In this document: positions 9,670 to 20,338 of the stretch, piece after piece | How positions within the stretch are numbered: the stretch's first letter is position 1 | How the letters are laid out: each line of letters starts with the position of its first letter | Source of the DNA: Azolla pinnata | Taxonomy: Eukaryota > Streptophyta > Polypodiopsida > Salviniales > Salviniaceae | Assembly (NCBI GenBank): GCA_037176905.1 | Contig: JBBBWG010032529.1 | Span: 64,128-86,356 of the forward strand | Length of the DNA stretch: 22,229 nucleotides | Direction: 5' to 3' | Notes under the pieces: generated by a model | What the model was told of the DNA's origin: nothing | Seen by the model: only the letters and a program-made list of their open reading frames with translations | The model's database searches: none | Made by a program: the position numbers and the translations under genes

Positions 9670-12287
9670 ATGGCTATGTTAAACCATGCCAAAAGGAACG
9701 AAAACAATCATCTGTTACAACAATCACAGTACTCAGCTCAACAGAAAGCAGCATTAGCTTCAATTGAGAAAGAGGCGGCCTTGAAAAGGCTTAAAGAAGC
9801 AGAGTCTCGTTTGAGAGAAGCTATTCAAGATCTTCATGCGAATCATTCCAATAAGGAAGATTGGTACCGATCTCTTTTCAGCAGCACTCATCCGCTCTGT
9901 CAACATTGCGATTCTTGTATTGCAAACTGTATCAGTAGCCTTTGCCAGAGCTTCCTCTTGGCTTATGGTATCCGTGTTGGAGTTGGTGTCCTTCTCCGCG
10001 CATTCAAGCTAGCCAAGAACAAATCATATCTCTCCATTCTTGACCTCAAGGTGTGCTTTACCTTATTTTCCCTTCATTTCCGCCGTTTGTTTGTTCTAGG
10101 TATTATTATTAATCTTCATTTAGTGATTGGGAATATTTTTCTCCATGAATAATCTCTGCCAGAATCCATTTTCATTTTCTGAATAATCAGAGGAAAAAAC
10201 CAGGAATTTATTTTGAACTAGATAACGAGAATCAATCTATCCAATATTGCATGGATAGGCCAAGTTCGTTTGACTCCTCACTTTTGCTTTTTCTTTTGAT
10301 GCATATGACCAATTTTATAGCTAAATTTCATTTTTCAGCTCCTGTTATCAGAAAGGAACCTGATTGTGAGGGAGGAGGCTTGCCGTATTGGTCTACTGTT
10401 TGGTGGCTTTAGTGGATGTTATCATGGAATGCATTGTATTTTGCGGAGGCTGAGGAACAGGGAAACCCTTCTGAATACGTATATAATTTGTTTCACAGCC
10501 TATGTTCAATCCACTTCTTGTTGACAATAGCATTACTAATTTATGTTAATTTAATACTCACAGTTTTATTGCTGGTGGTTTTTCTGGCTTATCGATATTG
10601 TCTTTGAATGACGCAAGTAGAAGGAGAAGTCTCGCATTATATCTTCTTTTCCGACTTTTGCAAGTATATTGTAAATGTTTGTTCAGTATCTCTTTTGCAT
10701 CAGTTAATTTACTAACTACATCAGATTACCTTCATGTAACAGTGTTGTTATAACTCCATGAAAGTAGATAAAAAGGTTCCCTTTCTCGGAAGCAAGTTAC
10801 GACATGGTGGTATGTTGTTCTTCTCTTTGGCATGTGCGCAGGTAAGAAAAAATTTAACTTGTTTAGAGAGCAGAATCTTGTTTGGCATTACGATTTGCTT
10901 TTGGACTATTGAGTCCTATCACTAAAATACTTTAGTTTCTCATATAACAGGTTATGTATGCATATGTTATGTGCCCTGAGTCATTGCCGGAGCAATACAT
11001 TGATTTCATTATCAGGCTAGGGCCAATTGCAAAACCTGTATTGAAGGCAGTTCGTCAAAGCTGCAATAGAGAACCAATTGATATCATGGCATTGTCAGAG
11101 TATTGCTCAAGCAAACATGGTGAAAGCAAGATTGAATTAGATCATAATTGTAGCCTTATACCATGCTCTATAATCCACCCAGAGACATCATCCTGTATAG
11201 TTCAAATCAACCAAGCGATGGGTTCTACATTCAAGAAAATTCTACCACTCTATGTATCACTCAAATTTGTACCTTTCGTTATCTTAAATCTTAATAAGGT
11301 ATGAGATTGGCAATTACTGTTATATTTTAACTAATAATAATGCCTTCCAGATTTTGTTATGAATGTTTTAGAGTAATAAAGCTTCCAAGGGAGCAAGGAA
11401 TCTCTTACAAGATTCCTAACATGATATACTCTCCCGTTACAGCATTCACCACAGTGACATGAGTTTCTTTATCATAACATCTATTTATAGATATTAATTA
11501 AAGTGAAATATGCTATCTCATATAAAATCTTGCATTTGATGTTGCAGTTCATGGAATCACCCATGGGTACAATCTGGAGTTCCTGCAGCAGAGCTCTTCA
11601 GTCATCATGCTTCCTTAGCGCTTTTGTTGGGATCTATCAAGTATGGGGTATTCTATTTAGTATTGGATTATGTGCGTTGATGAATCCTGTGTAACATTGA
11701 AGTTTATGTACCTCTGAGCAGAGCTACATATGTGTGCAAAGGAAACTGGTCACTAGAGACCACAAACTAGTGTACTGGTTTGGAGGTGTTTTAGCTTCCT
11801 TGTCGATCCTCTTGGAAAGGAAAACCGAGAGGATAGAGCTGGCATTGTATGTACTGTCAAATGCTGCCAATTCTCTGTGGTACATGCTGGTAAAAAGACA
11901 TCTTATACCTGAGATACCATATGCTGAGGTACAAATGCATCAGGGATTGTTTACATTGTTTCTTGTTCTTGCAATGATTCATAATCACATGTCATCTCTA
12001 AGCAGGTATTCCTTTTCTGCCTCTGCATGGGGGGTATTATGTTCTTTTATGAGCATGAACCTCGGACAATGCCTCCAATCTTCCAGAGGTTGATTCATCG
12101 TTTTTTGAATCCGAATATTATATCAGGGCAATTTTCGCCGGAAAGCGTGTCAAAGCATGTGGATCAATTATCAGACAGGCATGATGTTCAGTTTCCAGCT
12201 ACTGCACATCAAGGTCTGGAGAAGCAGGTGGAAGAGAATCCAGAGATTCTAGAGACGTTGAAAATTGATGGATTTCATGGTTTGTAA
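9670..12287 (+). CDS. TMEM135-like / Tim17-22-23-related membrane protein, 8 exons
   Basis: Exons by hand: 9670-10050, 10339-10478, 10564-10663, 10743-10841, 10951-11298, 11548-11640, 11722-11928, 12006-12287, giving 549 codons in one frame. Residues 15-57 form a probable amphipathic coiled coil. Next comes a cysteine cluster, HPLCQHCDSC (74-83). Glycine-rich membrane segments follow: LLFGGFSGCYHG in exon 2 and FIAGGFSGLS at the exon 2/3 join. A second cysteine/HP cluster, PCSIIHPETSSC, is at about 311-322, with more hydrophobic segments after it. This layout fits TMEM135, whose N-terminal part is cysteine-rich and whose membrane part is related to Tim17. Animal TMEM135 is linked to peroxisomes and mitochondria; the plant role is not known to me. 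The last about 70 residues are polar and likely outside the membrane. The start is the first ATG giving the conserved frame; a second Met follows at residue 3. Confidence 0.85.
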
Positions 12288-13141
12288 CTAGTTGTACTTT
12301 CGGACGTAGATTAGAGGTACATTTTACTTGTAAGTTTCCACAAAGGTGTATCCCTTTGGGGTGTTGCCAGGAATCATAACTGAGACCAATGTTTTTCCCA
12401 AGAGAAACAAGAATGGAAAAAGTGTGAGATGGATTAATACTCCATGGAAGGTTGTGTCTATTTGATTATTAAAGCTTTGGATTCTTTCTTATTCTAGTTG
12501 TTGTATATTTTATGTGAAGGCATCGTATACGCCAGTCGAATAGCATTATCTTTGTCTTTTCGATGTATGTAGGGTACTCGTGTTTAGAATTCATTTCCAT
12601 CCCGGGCATGGTTTTTCATGCCGACTTATCTCAAGAATTCATGGGAGGGTATTGATTTAGAAAGTCCATTACTATTGTTAGGGAATGATTTTCCGTGCTA
12701 TTTTCACTCGAAGAATTCTCAAGCCTAAGGGAACTTGATAATTATAGCCATTATATGATTCAATCTGGAATGGGTGTGAAGGCCACTCAAAGAAATAAGA
12801 CAAGTGGGCTATATCACAGTGCGATGTACACAACCAATATCATCGTCTACATGTAGGATAATAACAACATTAGAAATATGCAAGCATCTAGGATTAAGGA
12901 TCAGGTCCCCAATAATGAGTCTACACAAGGTAGAGAGGACAACCAGAGACTGATTCCAAAGTTCAAGCTGATGAAACGAGACCGGTTCGGGGTTTTTTTT
13001 TTTAAGGGTTTCGACAGCGGGTGCCGATTTCGATCCGATGAAATGTAAGCCTTCTTCCGCCATCCTCCTATTTACTGAATCTAACTCAAAATTTTTGAAT
13101 GCGATTCGGAAGCCCCTTCATTCTTTCGGGTGCAGGGTTCA
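12288..13141 (+). other. TMEM135-like 3' flank and intergenic DNA
   Basis: This holds the 3' untranslated region of the upstream gene and the distal promoter of the helicase gene. TGGGCT at 12805-12810 matches the plant site II element, often found with telo-boxes in ribosome-related promoters, but one copy is weak evidence. A minus-strand frame at 12809-13063 shows no recognisable family. I see no other gene. Confidence 0.4.
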
Positions 13142-13218
13142 AGGGTTAGGATTAGGGTTAGGGTTAGGGTTAGGGTTTTAGGGTTTTAGGGTTTTAGGCT
13201 CGGTGGTTTTTAGGGTTT
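13142..13218 (+). promoter_or_regulatory. Interstitial telomere-like tract / telo-box cluster
   Basis: The tract reads as four to five TTAGGG-type units followed by three TTTTAGGG-type units (13142-13198). A separate TTTTTAGGGTTT follows at 13207-13218. It lies about 260-330 bp before the helicase start, in its likely promoter or leader. Telo-boxes are typical of plant ribosomal-protein and ribosome-biogenesis promoters, which fits a Drs1-type helicase. The regulatory role is inferred. Confidence 0.7.
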
Positions 13219-13249
13219 GAAGAGAGTAGTGCAGGGGCAGTTTTGGGAA

Positions 13250-13420
13250 ATGGGAAATAGTGGCAGGGGCATTTCAGGGGATAATGGAATCCTCATCAGA
13301 GACCTGCTGAAGCAGACGACGGGACGACGACGACGACGACGAAGAACTGCTGTTGCAGAAGCAGACGACGGGAGGAGGAGGAGGAGGACGACGACGACGA
13401 CGAAGAACTGCTGTTGCTGA
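13250..13420 (+). CDS. Possible arginine-rich upstream ORF of the helicase gene
   Basis: An ATG at 13250 opens 56 codons, ending at TGA 13418-13420, which is 54 bases before the helicase ATG and in the same frame. The product would start MGNSGRGISGDNG and end in triplet-encoded runs of Arg and Thr. It matters only if transcription starts upstream of 13250, which I cannot tell. If translated it could lower helicase output. It may simply be an accident of the triplet repeats. Confidence 0.3.
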   Translation: MGNSGRGISGDNGILIRDLLKQTTGRRRRRRRTAVAEADDGRRRRRTTTTTKNCCC

Positions 13421-13460
13421 AACAGACGACGACGACGGCGGCGGCGGCGGCGGTGGCCGC
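13304..13460. repeat. Compound triplet repeat (GAC/GAG/GGC) in 2.6 larger units
   Basis: CTGCTG, then a (G)AAGCAGACGACGGG-like phrase, then (GAC)n or (GAG)n, then GAAGAA recurs with starts at 13304, 13347 and 13408. The units are about 43 and 61 bp and differ mainly in triplet number. The third unit ends in GGC repeats (about 13437-13452). The block creates poly-Arg, poly-Ser and poly-Pro open frames on both strands that are not genes. Confidence 0.8.
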
Positions 13461-13474
13461 GCAGGAGGGAAACG

Positions 13475-16400
13475 ATGAACAAAGACTTCAAGTTCGACGT
13501 TCCGCTGGATGCGCATGCCGATGCTCCTCCCCCTCTCTCCCAATCCCCCTGGGAATTCTCCGGCTACTCCCACACCGTCGCGGAAGAGCACCTGCTGCGT
13601 AAGACCACCCCCGTAGATGTCAAGATCTCCAACGCCAAGCTCAGGAGAGATCTTCGTCAGCGGCAGAAGCGTGCTCCGGCCATGCAAGCCCCGCTTGAAG
13701 AACCGGCGAGCGATGGAGACGGGGACGTGGATGTTGCTCTAGATGATGATGAAACTGAATGTTCGCGCAGAAGGAAAGCTGCCAAAACGTTTAAAGGAGC
13801 TGCGTTAAAGGAGCTGGAGACTGGAGGGGATGGTGATGAATGGACCAGGGAAGAGAAAAACTCGAAATTTAAACACAGGAAGGGGCAGAAGCAGCAGCTG
13901 GCTGATGTAAGGAAAGCTCAAAGAAAGGGAGCCGAGGATGATGATGATGATGATGATGATGACGATGCTGATGATGGAGATGCACAGACAAGCGAAGAAG
14001 ATAGTGATGTTGTAAACGATGGCAGCAATATTAAAGGTGAAGGATCTAGAGATGAACAGAATGAAGCAACAAAAGAAGAAGAAGAAGCAGATGATGACGA
14101 TGAGGATGATGATGGTGATGAGGAGGAGACGTTTGGTTCAGCCCATAAAGATACAAAGTTACAGTCCAATCAACAAAAGGTAAAAGCTTCCTAATCGTGG
14201 CAAGAGAATTACTCTTAGAGTTAAGAGATGCCTATGGAACATGTCTTAAAGATTTTCATATTGGTTGAGAGGAGTTTGTATATAATCTCAGGATAAGTTT
14301 CATGTCTTGATATCGTATGACATCTTCATTATTGCATTAGTGCTACTTCTAAGTGGTTGGGAAGGATTTTCTCATTATTTAGAGAGAGAATTCATGCCTT
14401 TGTTCATTGTGTCAGTGTCTGTATATATTGGTTGAGATTATCTTTTGGCGTGACAATAAGGAGAGAGCTCATACCTTCATTCTATTTCTGGGTGCTATCT
14501 TATCTTTCATTAATTATTAAGAAGGGGGTTACGCCTTTGTTAGATTATGAGAGGTGAGTCTAGGTCTAAAATGCTAAATTTTGAGAGGTATTTACGACAG
14601 TTCTGTCTCAGCTCTTGTTTTCTGTGATAAAACAGGTGAAGGCAAAACCTGGTAAGTTCTTCTGCTCAGATGTCAATGCAACCTTCAGTGCAAAATCGTT
14701 CTTGGATCTCAACATCTCTAGACCCCTTCTACGAGCATGTGAAGCTCTTGGCTATAAACAGCCAACACCAATTCAGGTACTTCTGAAATGTAATGCTATG
14801 AAATTATAAAAATATGATGCCAATAATCTGAAACTTGAATGTTATAAATTCTTGTTAATTCCTTTTGCCAACATAGGCTGCATGTGTACCACTTGCATTA
14901 ACTGGGCGAGATATATGTGGAAGTGCTGTGACAGGCTCTGGCAAAGTGAGGTTCTCCATCAATTCTTCAATTGAATAAAAAGAGAATGTATGAGTGACTA
15001 ATAAAATGCTTATACATATATTTGCATCCAGACTGCTGCTTTTGCATTGCCAATACTTGAAAGGCTCCTATTCCGTCCCCGAAGGATACCTGCAATTCGA
15101 GTCTTAATTTTGACACCTACACGAGAACTTGCAGTGCAGTATGAAATATTTTTATCTCGTTACACATCTCTTGCTTTTTGTACTAAACTTTTTTTCACAT
15201 GGTTGTGGTATATTGATCCTGCTGCCATGGTGTTAACAAGTAATTATGCATTAAGAAGAATGTTGACACTATGCTGTTTTAGCTACACATTCCTAGGTTG
15301 ACAAGGTGCGGCAATCACCTTATATAGCTCGTCAAGTGACTGTGCTTCTATGTAGCTTTTGACTCTCTGTAGTTGTATACCTTCTTAGGAAAGGCCAAAT
15401 ATTAGATGATAATTATTAATTACTTGGCAATGCAATGTCCACGATGCTGAAGGCTTTATACTATAATACGTACTGTTGTCACAAAGGATGCTCGGCACCA
15501 AATATCTAGGATCAATCCTAGGTATACCTCGTTTGGTTCTCTTATTGTATTGTAATTGTAAGTATTCATCCAAATCCTTAAAATTTTAATCCTAGTATTG
15601 ATGTACTTTTTTCAGTTGAAAGAAATCCACTCTTAAAATTCAGATATCAATTGGGGAAACTTATAAGATAATAATTTGATTCCTGAACACACTAAAATGA
15701 GTGATTATATGTGTAGCTGAAAAGATCTGGCAAATATTATACAAGTTCAATTTTAGGAACTTGGCATGAATAAAATGTAAAATCTGGAGCTTAATATTTG
15801 TAAAATCTGGAGCTTAATATTTGTTTGGATTTGTGTCATATATGGAACGTATAATGTTCCTTAGCAACTGAATATGGTTTCTTCTGGTTCTTGGCATACT
15901 GTTTATTACAACCTCAGTTCAGTTCAGGCTGATCATTTTTGTATATATTTATTACATGACAAACATAAAAACATCTGTTTTGGAAGATAAGATATTATAT
16001 TTTCTGTCTGTGTATTTATTATTGATTCTCTTGTATCCACTTTGGCAGAGTTCATAGTATGATTGAGAAGCTGGCCCAATTTACCGATATACGGTGTTGT
16101 CTCGTGGTTGGAGGACTTTCTAGTAAGGTGATTTTTTGTTGAGGCATTGACAGTGTGCTCAATAGAATCTAGATTCTTTCACATGTGGCGCCTTAAAGTC
16201 TCATTTTATGTTGAAATTGTCTTCCCTCCATGGGTGAAGGGTCAATTATGCCTGAAACAATTAGTTCCATGACATGCTTTTCTCTGAAATGCCAGGTTCA
16301 AGAGGTTGGGCTCCGCTCAGATCCAGATATCGTAATTGCTACACCAGGAAGAATGATTGATCACTTGCACAATTCACATTCTGTGGGGTTAGAGGACCTG

Positions 16401-19400
16401 GCGATCTTGGTACTTGATGAAGCAGATCGGCTCTTAGAACTCGGTTTCAGTAATGAAGTCCATGAACTGGTACTTTGGTTAATAATGCAATTCAAAATTT
16501 ATCCTTTCAAATTCTATGTTCATAGAGCATCTTCATGGGAGAGGCTGTTTGAGATGCTATAACTATGTCATAATTGAAAGATCGATTCAAATCAGAGTTG
16601 AGGAAACAATACTTTGTGCAAACATCAACATTTCTAGTCAGTATACACAAGTGTAATTAATTTGCTGTTAATTTTCAACCACTCATAAAGTTTATAATGC
16701 CGATGGTAGCCTTCAATGCTTTTGACCTGTAGAAGTCAGCTTGCAAATGGCTCTGTTATTGTAGATTGATAATCATTTATTGCAAGCTAAGTCCTTAACA
16801 TATGCATCATCCAAGTGTATGTGTTACACAGCTTAATCGTAGAATATGTCAGGAGTTTGCTGTCTTATTTTCTGTCAATCAATTATCCATACATCTTATA
16901 CAGATTTACAGAGAGCACACCAATAGATTCAGAAGCTGCCTAAATTTGTTTCTTTTGTCAGAAAGATTAGGTGAATGGAATGTAAGGATGCCACATATAA
17001 GTATGCACTAATAATCCAGTGCACTGTGTTCTGCCAGAATAGTGTTGTATAATTTTTGGTTGTACATAAGGTGTATTCTATAGTAAAATGATATTGCTCA
17101 TCTTAAAGAGATGTCATTTTGGGAAATTTTTCCTCCAGGTACGACTTTGTCCCAAGAAGAGACAAACGATGCTTTTTTCTGCAACAATGACGGAAGAAGT
17201 AAAGGAGCTTGTAAAGTTGTCTTTGGTTAATCCAGTAAGGCTTTCTGCAGATCCGTCTACCCAACGTCCTGCAACACTGTTGGAACAGTATGTGCTTACA
17301 GTTAGAGTGGAGAGGTAGGGTGAAAAACGGTTGAATGAAACTTGAAATGATGAAGCATTGCTTTTTTCCTGTTATGTTCGAACAGAGTGGTGAAGATAAG
17401 GCCACAACATGAGGGTGATAAAGAGGCTGTACTCTTGGCACTTTGCACACGGTCATTTACAAGTAAAGTAATAATTTTTAGGTACTATGTTCAGGTTCTG
17501 TAATATATATCTCAATTATAATGAATTCAAAGAGCAGCATAAAAAATCACTTCCAAGCGAATCCAGGAAATGAGGTTGAAAAACGTAATTAAGATCAAGT
17601 GTTAAAAAATTGATGCTTCATGCAGTGGCACAAAAATTGAAGCTCATCGGCTCAAGATCCTTTTTGGTCTCTCTGGCTTGAAAGCTGCTGAGCTCCATGG
17701 CAATCTGACACAAGCACAACGGCTAGATGTATGATTTTGGACGATTTATTTTATTTTCTTGTTTCCTGCAATGCTTTTGTTTTACTTGTTTGGAATTTTC
17801 AGGCATTGGAATTGTTCAGAAATAAGGAGGTGGACTTTCTGATTGCAACCGATGTGGCAGCTCGTGTGAGTCATTTTCCCCACCTTAGTGGCTTCTATTG
17901 TTTCAGTCAGTTGATAGAAGATTCAATATGAAAATGGTTTCTAATTGCAGGGCCTTGATATCGTTGGTGTTGAAACAGTCATTAATTTTGAATGTCCCCG
18001 AGATATCACCACGTTAGTATAAATGCATAATTGTTTTACATGCTCATAATTTTTTTCTGAGCCATAATGTTTTCTATAATCTTGTGCGGGTTATTCTGGT
18101 GTGCTTTTTGCTGAATTAGAAAGTAGTGCTCAATTATCCCCATCCGTGGTCTGTATTGGTCTCAGTTATGTGCATCGAGTAGGTCGGACAGCAAGGGCTG
18201 GCATGAGAGGATGTGCTGTTACTTTTGTATCGGAAAATGACCGCCTCTTAGTAAAAGCAGTGGTTGGTTACTATTTGGTTTATTGGGATTGTGAGAATTT
18301 ACCTTAGTAAGGAAATATAGTGAAAGCTTGCTGTTGATTCAGGCGAAAAGAGCTGGATCCAAGCTCAGTAACAGAGTAGTACCTGCTGATATAATAATGA
18401 AGTGGCATGACAAAATCAATGACATGGAGAGTTCTGTGCGTGCTGTAATCAAAGAGGAGAGGTATCTGTGCATTTTGAGTTTGTTGAATCATCATGGGTG
18501 ATAGCCTTTTCTTAAACTAGTCTGATAACCTAGTTATAACAACCAGGGAAGAAAGAGCCTTGAGGAAAGCTGAGATGGAAGCAAATAAGGTATAGAGTGA
18601 ATCTCATCCTCATTTTTCTTGGCTGATAGTTTGAATTGTAATCAATCATTTTCTGATTTTAACAACATTATTCAGGCGCAGAACCTAATGGATTATGAGT
18701 CAGAGATCTATTCACGACCAAAGAAGACTTGGTTCCAAACTCCAAAAGAGAAAAGACAGACTGCAAATGTGGCCAAGGTAGAGCTATAATAAAATGTAGC
18801 ATCTTGTTCGAACAGAAATAGTGAGCAAAGTCTTAATTTGTGTTCAACTTGACTGGCTTGGCTGCCTTGATAAGTGTCTCTTATAGGGCAAGACAACTAG
18901 TCTTTATTGTACATGTGCTTTGTGTTTTGATGTATCTTAATATTCTTTTTACTTCTGGTAGTTAATGTATCTGTAGTCTGTTATATATTTTGCTATCATG
19001 TTTTGACAATACTGAATACCTTTTGTCCTGTAAACGCTGAGGATAAAATGTAAACACTCTTGTTTCTAGGTTTCAGATACAAGATTTGCTTACAACCTAG
19101 TATTTACCTTGTAGTATGAAAAATGAAGTAAATCACCTGCATCCCTGAAAAGAAATTAAAGCTGAAATCTACATCTTTAGAAATGGAATGTCCAAGAGAG
19201 TCAATATGGAAGGTTTTGCAATAAAGTGTGTATGTTGGCCGGTGTTGCTGATCAGACCATGAAGTATACATTGTGCAGCAGCTCCTTGTTCCTGTAAAAG
19301 CAAACTTTGGTCACCCAGATTGTTAATAGTTGTTTGGGAGGAGTGTCAAATTTTGTCCATAAATCAGAATATTTATTGGGTTGAGGGAACTAGAATTCAA

Positions 19401-20338
19401 TTTTAAATTGTCATTCAAGTTCTTTATATTTCAAATCTGCCCTGATCATGTTCTGTGGCCGTCTATGTGAATGTTTACTATGTTGAAAGGTCCAAGTGAT
19501 GGTAACTACTGCATATTTTTCCATTTAAAATTTAATTTTTGTTGTATCTAGTAACTCCATTCATGATGACAGGCTGCAAAGAGTTCAGATCTTAGAGGAA
19601 ACAAGATGGGCAGGTCAGAGGTTGCAGAGAAATCTGCAGATGCCAAAAAGAGATCTCGTGAGCTTGAGGTATTTTTGGGCATAGAACAAAAACAGTTTAA
19701 TCTATTTTGCAATGTTGATAATGATGGTGAATATGATCTACAGAAAAACATGACTCGGAAAAAGCGAAGACGACTTGAAGCTTCCCGAGAAGTTGCCATG
19801 GAGGACACAAGTGACACTGAATATGAAGATGTATGGCTGGAGCACAATGATTTTTGTTTTCAAACGCTGATCTTGTTCAAACTCACAATCCTTAATGCAA
19901 AGCTATTTATACTTTCAGCAAATACATACAAAAAAGCCAAAGAGAAAAAGCTCACGATCAGAGCAACGAGGGGGCACAACTGTGGTGGAGCTTGCTTATC
20001 GGCGGGCAAAAGCCATGAAAGCCGTGGAAAAAGCTCGAGATTCTGGAAAATTACGGAAATCACCAGGAGGTATTAGTGGTAAGAAGCGTAAGATTGTTAG
20101 AGAGAAAAAGAAGAAAGCAGAAATGGAAGAATTATTTCAAGGGGACATGTCAAAATCAAAAGGAAAGTCTCAGAAATGTGGGAAAGGTTCAAAGCCAGGG
20201 AGAAAGCCTGGTGTATCAAGAAAAGCATTCAAGAGTAAAGGAAGGTAAGTATCATCAAATGTAAGTGGCCGGTTTTTGCAATGCCATTCTAATGATTTGT
20301 CTCGATTACTATTTCCTTTCAGATACAAGCGGAAATAA
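13475..20338 (+). CDS. RH28: DEAD-box ATP-dependent RNA helicase, RH28/DDX27/Drs1 type, 18 exons
   Basis: Exons by hand: 13475-14179, 14636-14776, 14877-14945, 15032-15138, 16049-16127, 16296-16469, 17139-17314, 17386-17481, 17626-17728, 17803-17865, 17951-18012, 18166-18262, 18343-18461, 18547-18589, 18676-18777, 19573-19830, 19919-20244, 20323-20338, giving 911 codons. The protein unwinds RNA with ATP. DDX27/Drs1 members act in the nucleolus in 60S ribosomal subunit maturation. Motifs in order: Q motif GYKQPTPIQ (274-282), I AVTGSGKT (299-306), Ia PTREL (334-338), Ib TPGR (383-386), II DEAD (408-411), III SAT (439-441), IV VIIF, V ATDVAARGLD (565-574), [10 protein letters not shown] (595-602). 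An acidic Asp/Glu domain precedes the core. A Lys/Arg-rich tail ends KGRYKRK and suits nucleolar targeting. An in-frame TGA at 13418 supports the start chosen. The length is somewhat above what I expect for the family, partly from a possible exitron in exon 16. Confidence 0.92.
13937..14130 (+). repeat. GAT/GAC and GAA triplet tract encoding poly-Asp/Glu
   Basis: Within helicase exon 1, repeated GAT/GAC triplets (from about 13937) encode a run of ten Asp. A second acidic run near 14082-14130 is built from GAA, GAT and GAG. Acidic N-terminal blocks are normal in nucleolar Drs1/DDX27 proteins. The long minus-strand Ser-rich frame over this stretch is its shadow. Confidence 0.8.
15139..16048 (+). 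other. Helicase intron 4 (910 bp), possible small element inside
   Basis: Donor CA|GTATGA and acceptor TTGGCAG restore [14 protein letters not shown] across the join. The intron includes an exact 23-bp tandem duplication (15778-15800 and 15801-15823) and the palindrome CTAGGATCAATCCTAG (15506-15521). The phrase CTCGTTTGGTT (15529-15539) resembles the ends of Tourist/Harbinger MITEs, but I could not pair it with an opposite end, so no element is called. Confidence 0.55.
15778..15823. repeat. Exact 23-bp tandem duplication in helicase intron 4
   Basis: Two adjacent identical copies of a unit starting GTAAAATCTGGAGC and ending TAATATTT. Their identity in a neutral intron suggests a recent duplication. 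No function is suggested. Confidence 0.9.
16470..17138 (+). other. Helicase intron 6 (669 bp)
   Basis: Donor CTG|GTACTT at 16470 and acceptor TCCTCCAG at 17138 join the DEAD-containing exon to the SAT-containing exon in phase 0. The intron is AT-rich. The open frame at 16802-17011 has no family character and I see no mobile element in it. Confidence 0.75.
18778..19572 (+). other. Helicase intron 15 (795 bp)
   Basis: Donor AAG|GTAGAG and acceptor ATGATGACAG keep the Lys-rich C-terminal frame (TANVAK then AAKSSD). The interior is AT-rich with no gene or clear transposon ends. Confidence 0.7.
19669..19743 (+). other. Exitron-like in-frame segment in helicase exon 16
   Basis: This 75-base stretch begins GTATTT after GAG and ends CTACAG before AAA. 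It has intron-like borders, is T-rich, is a multiple of three and has no stop. Retained, it adds 25 residues (745-769) with aromatic and hydrophobic character inside a Lys/Arg-rich tail. Removed, it joins KRSRELE directly to [16 protein letters not shown]. Whether it is spliced cannot be told from the sequence. Confidence 0.5.

Noticed and set aside
13142..13218. A true chromosome end or telomere
   Set aside because: The tract is under 80 bp, mixed in unit length, and lies between two intact genes, so it is interstitial.
13210..13687. Poly-Arg, poly-Ser and poly-Pro frames on both strands around the helicase start
   Set aside because: They are products of GAC/GAG/GGC triplet repeats, not genes.
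13918..14169. Ser-rich minus-strand frame
   Set aside because: It is the reverse complement of the Asp/Glu codon runs in helicase exon 1.
1987..20338. A functional gene cluster or operon-like system of the three genes
   Set aside because: All are on one strand, but they serve unrelated processes, have separate intergenic regions of 1.2 to 1.7 kb, and plants rarely use polycistronic transcription.
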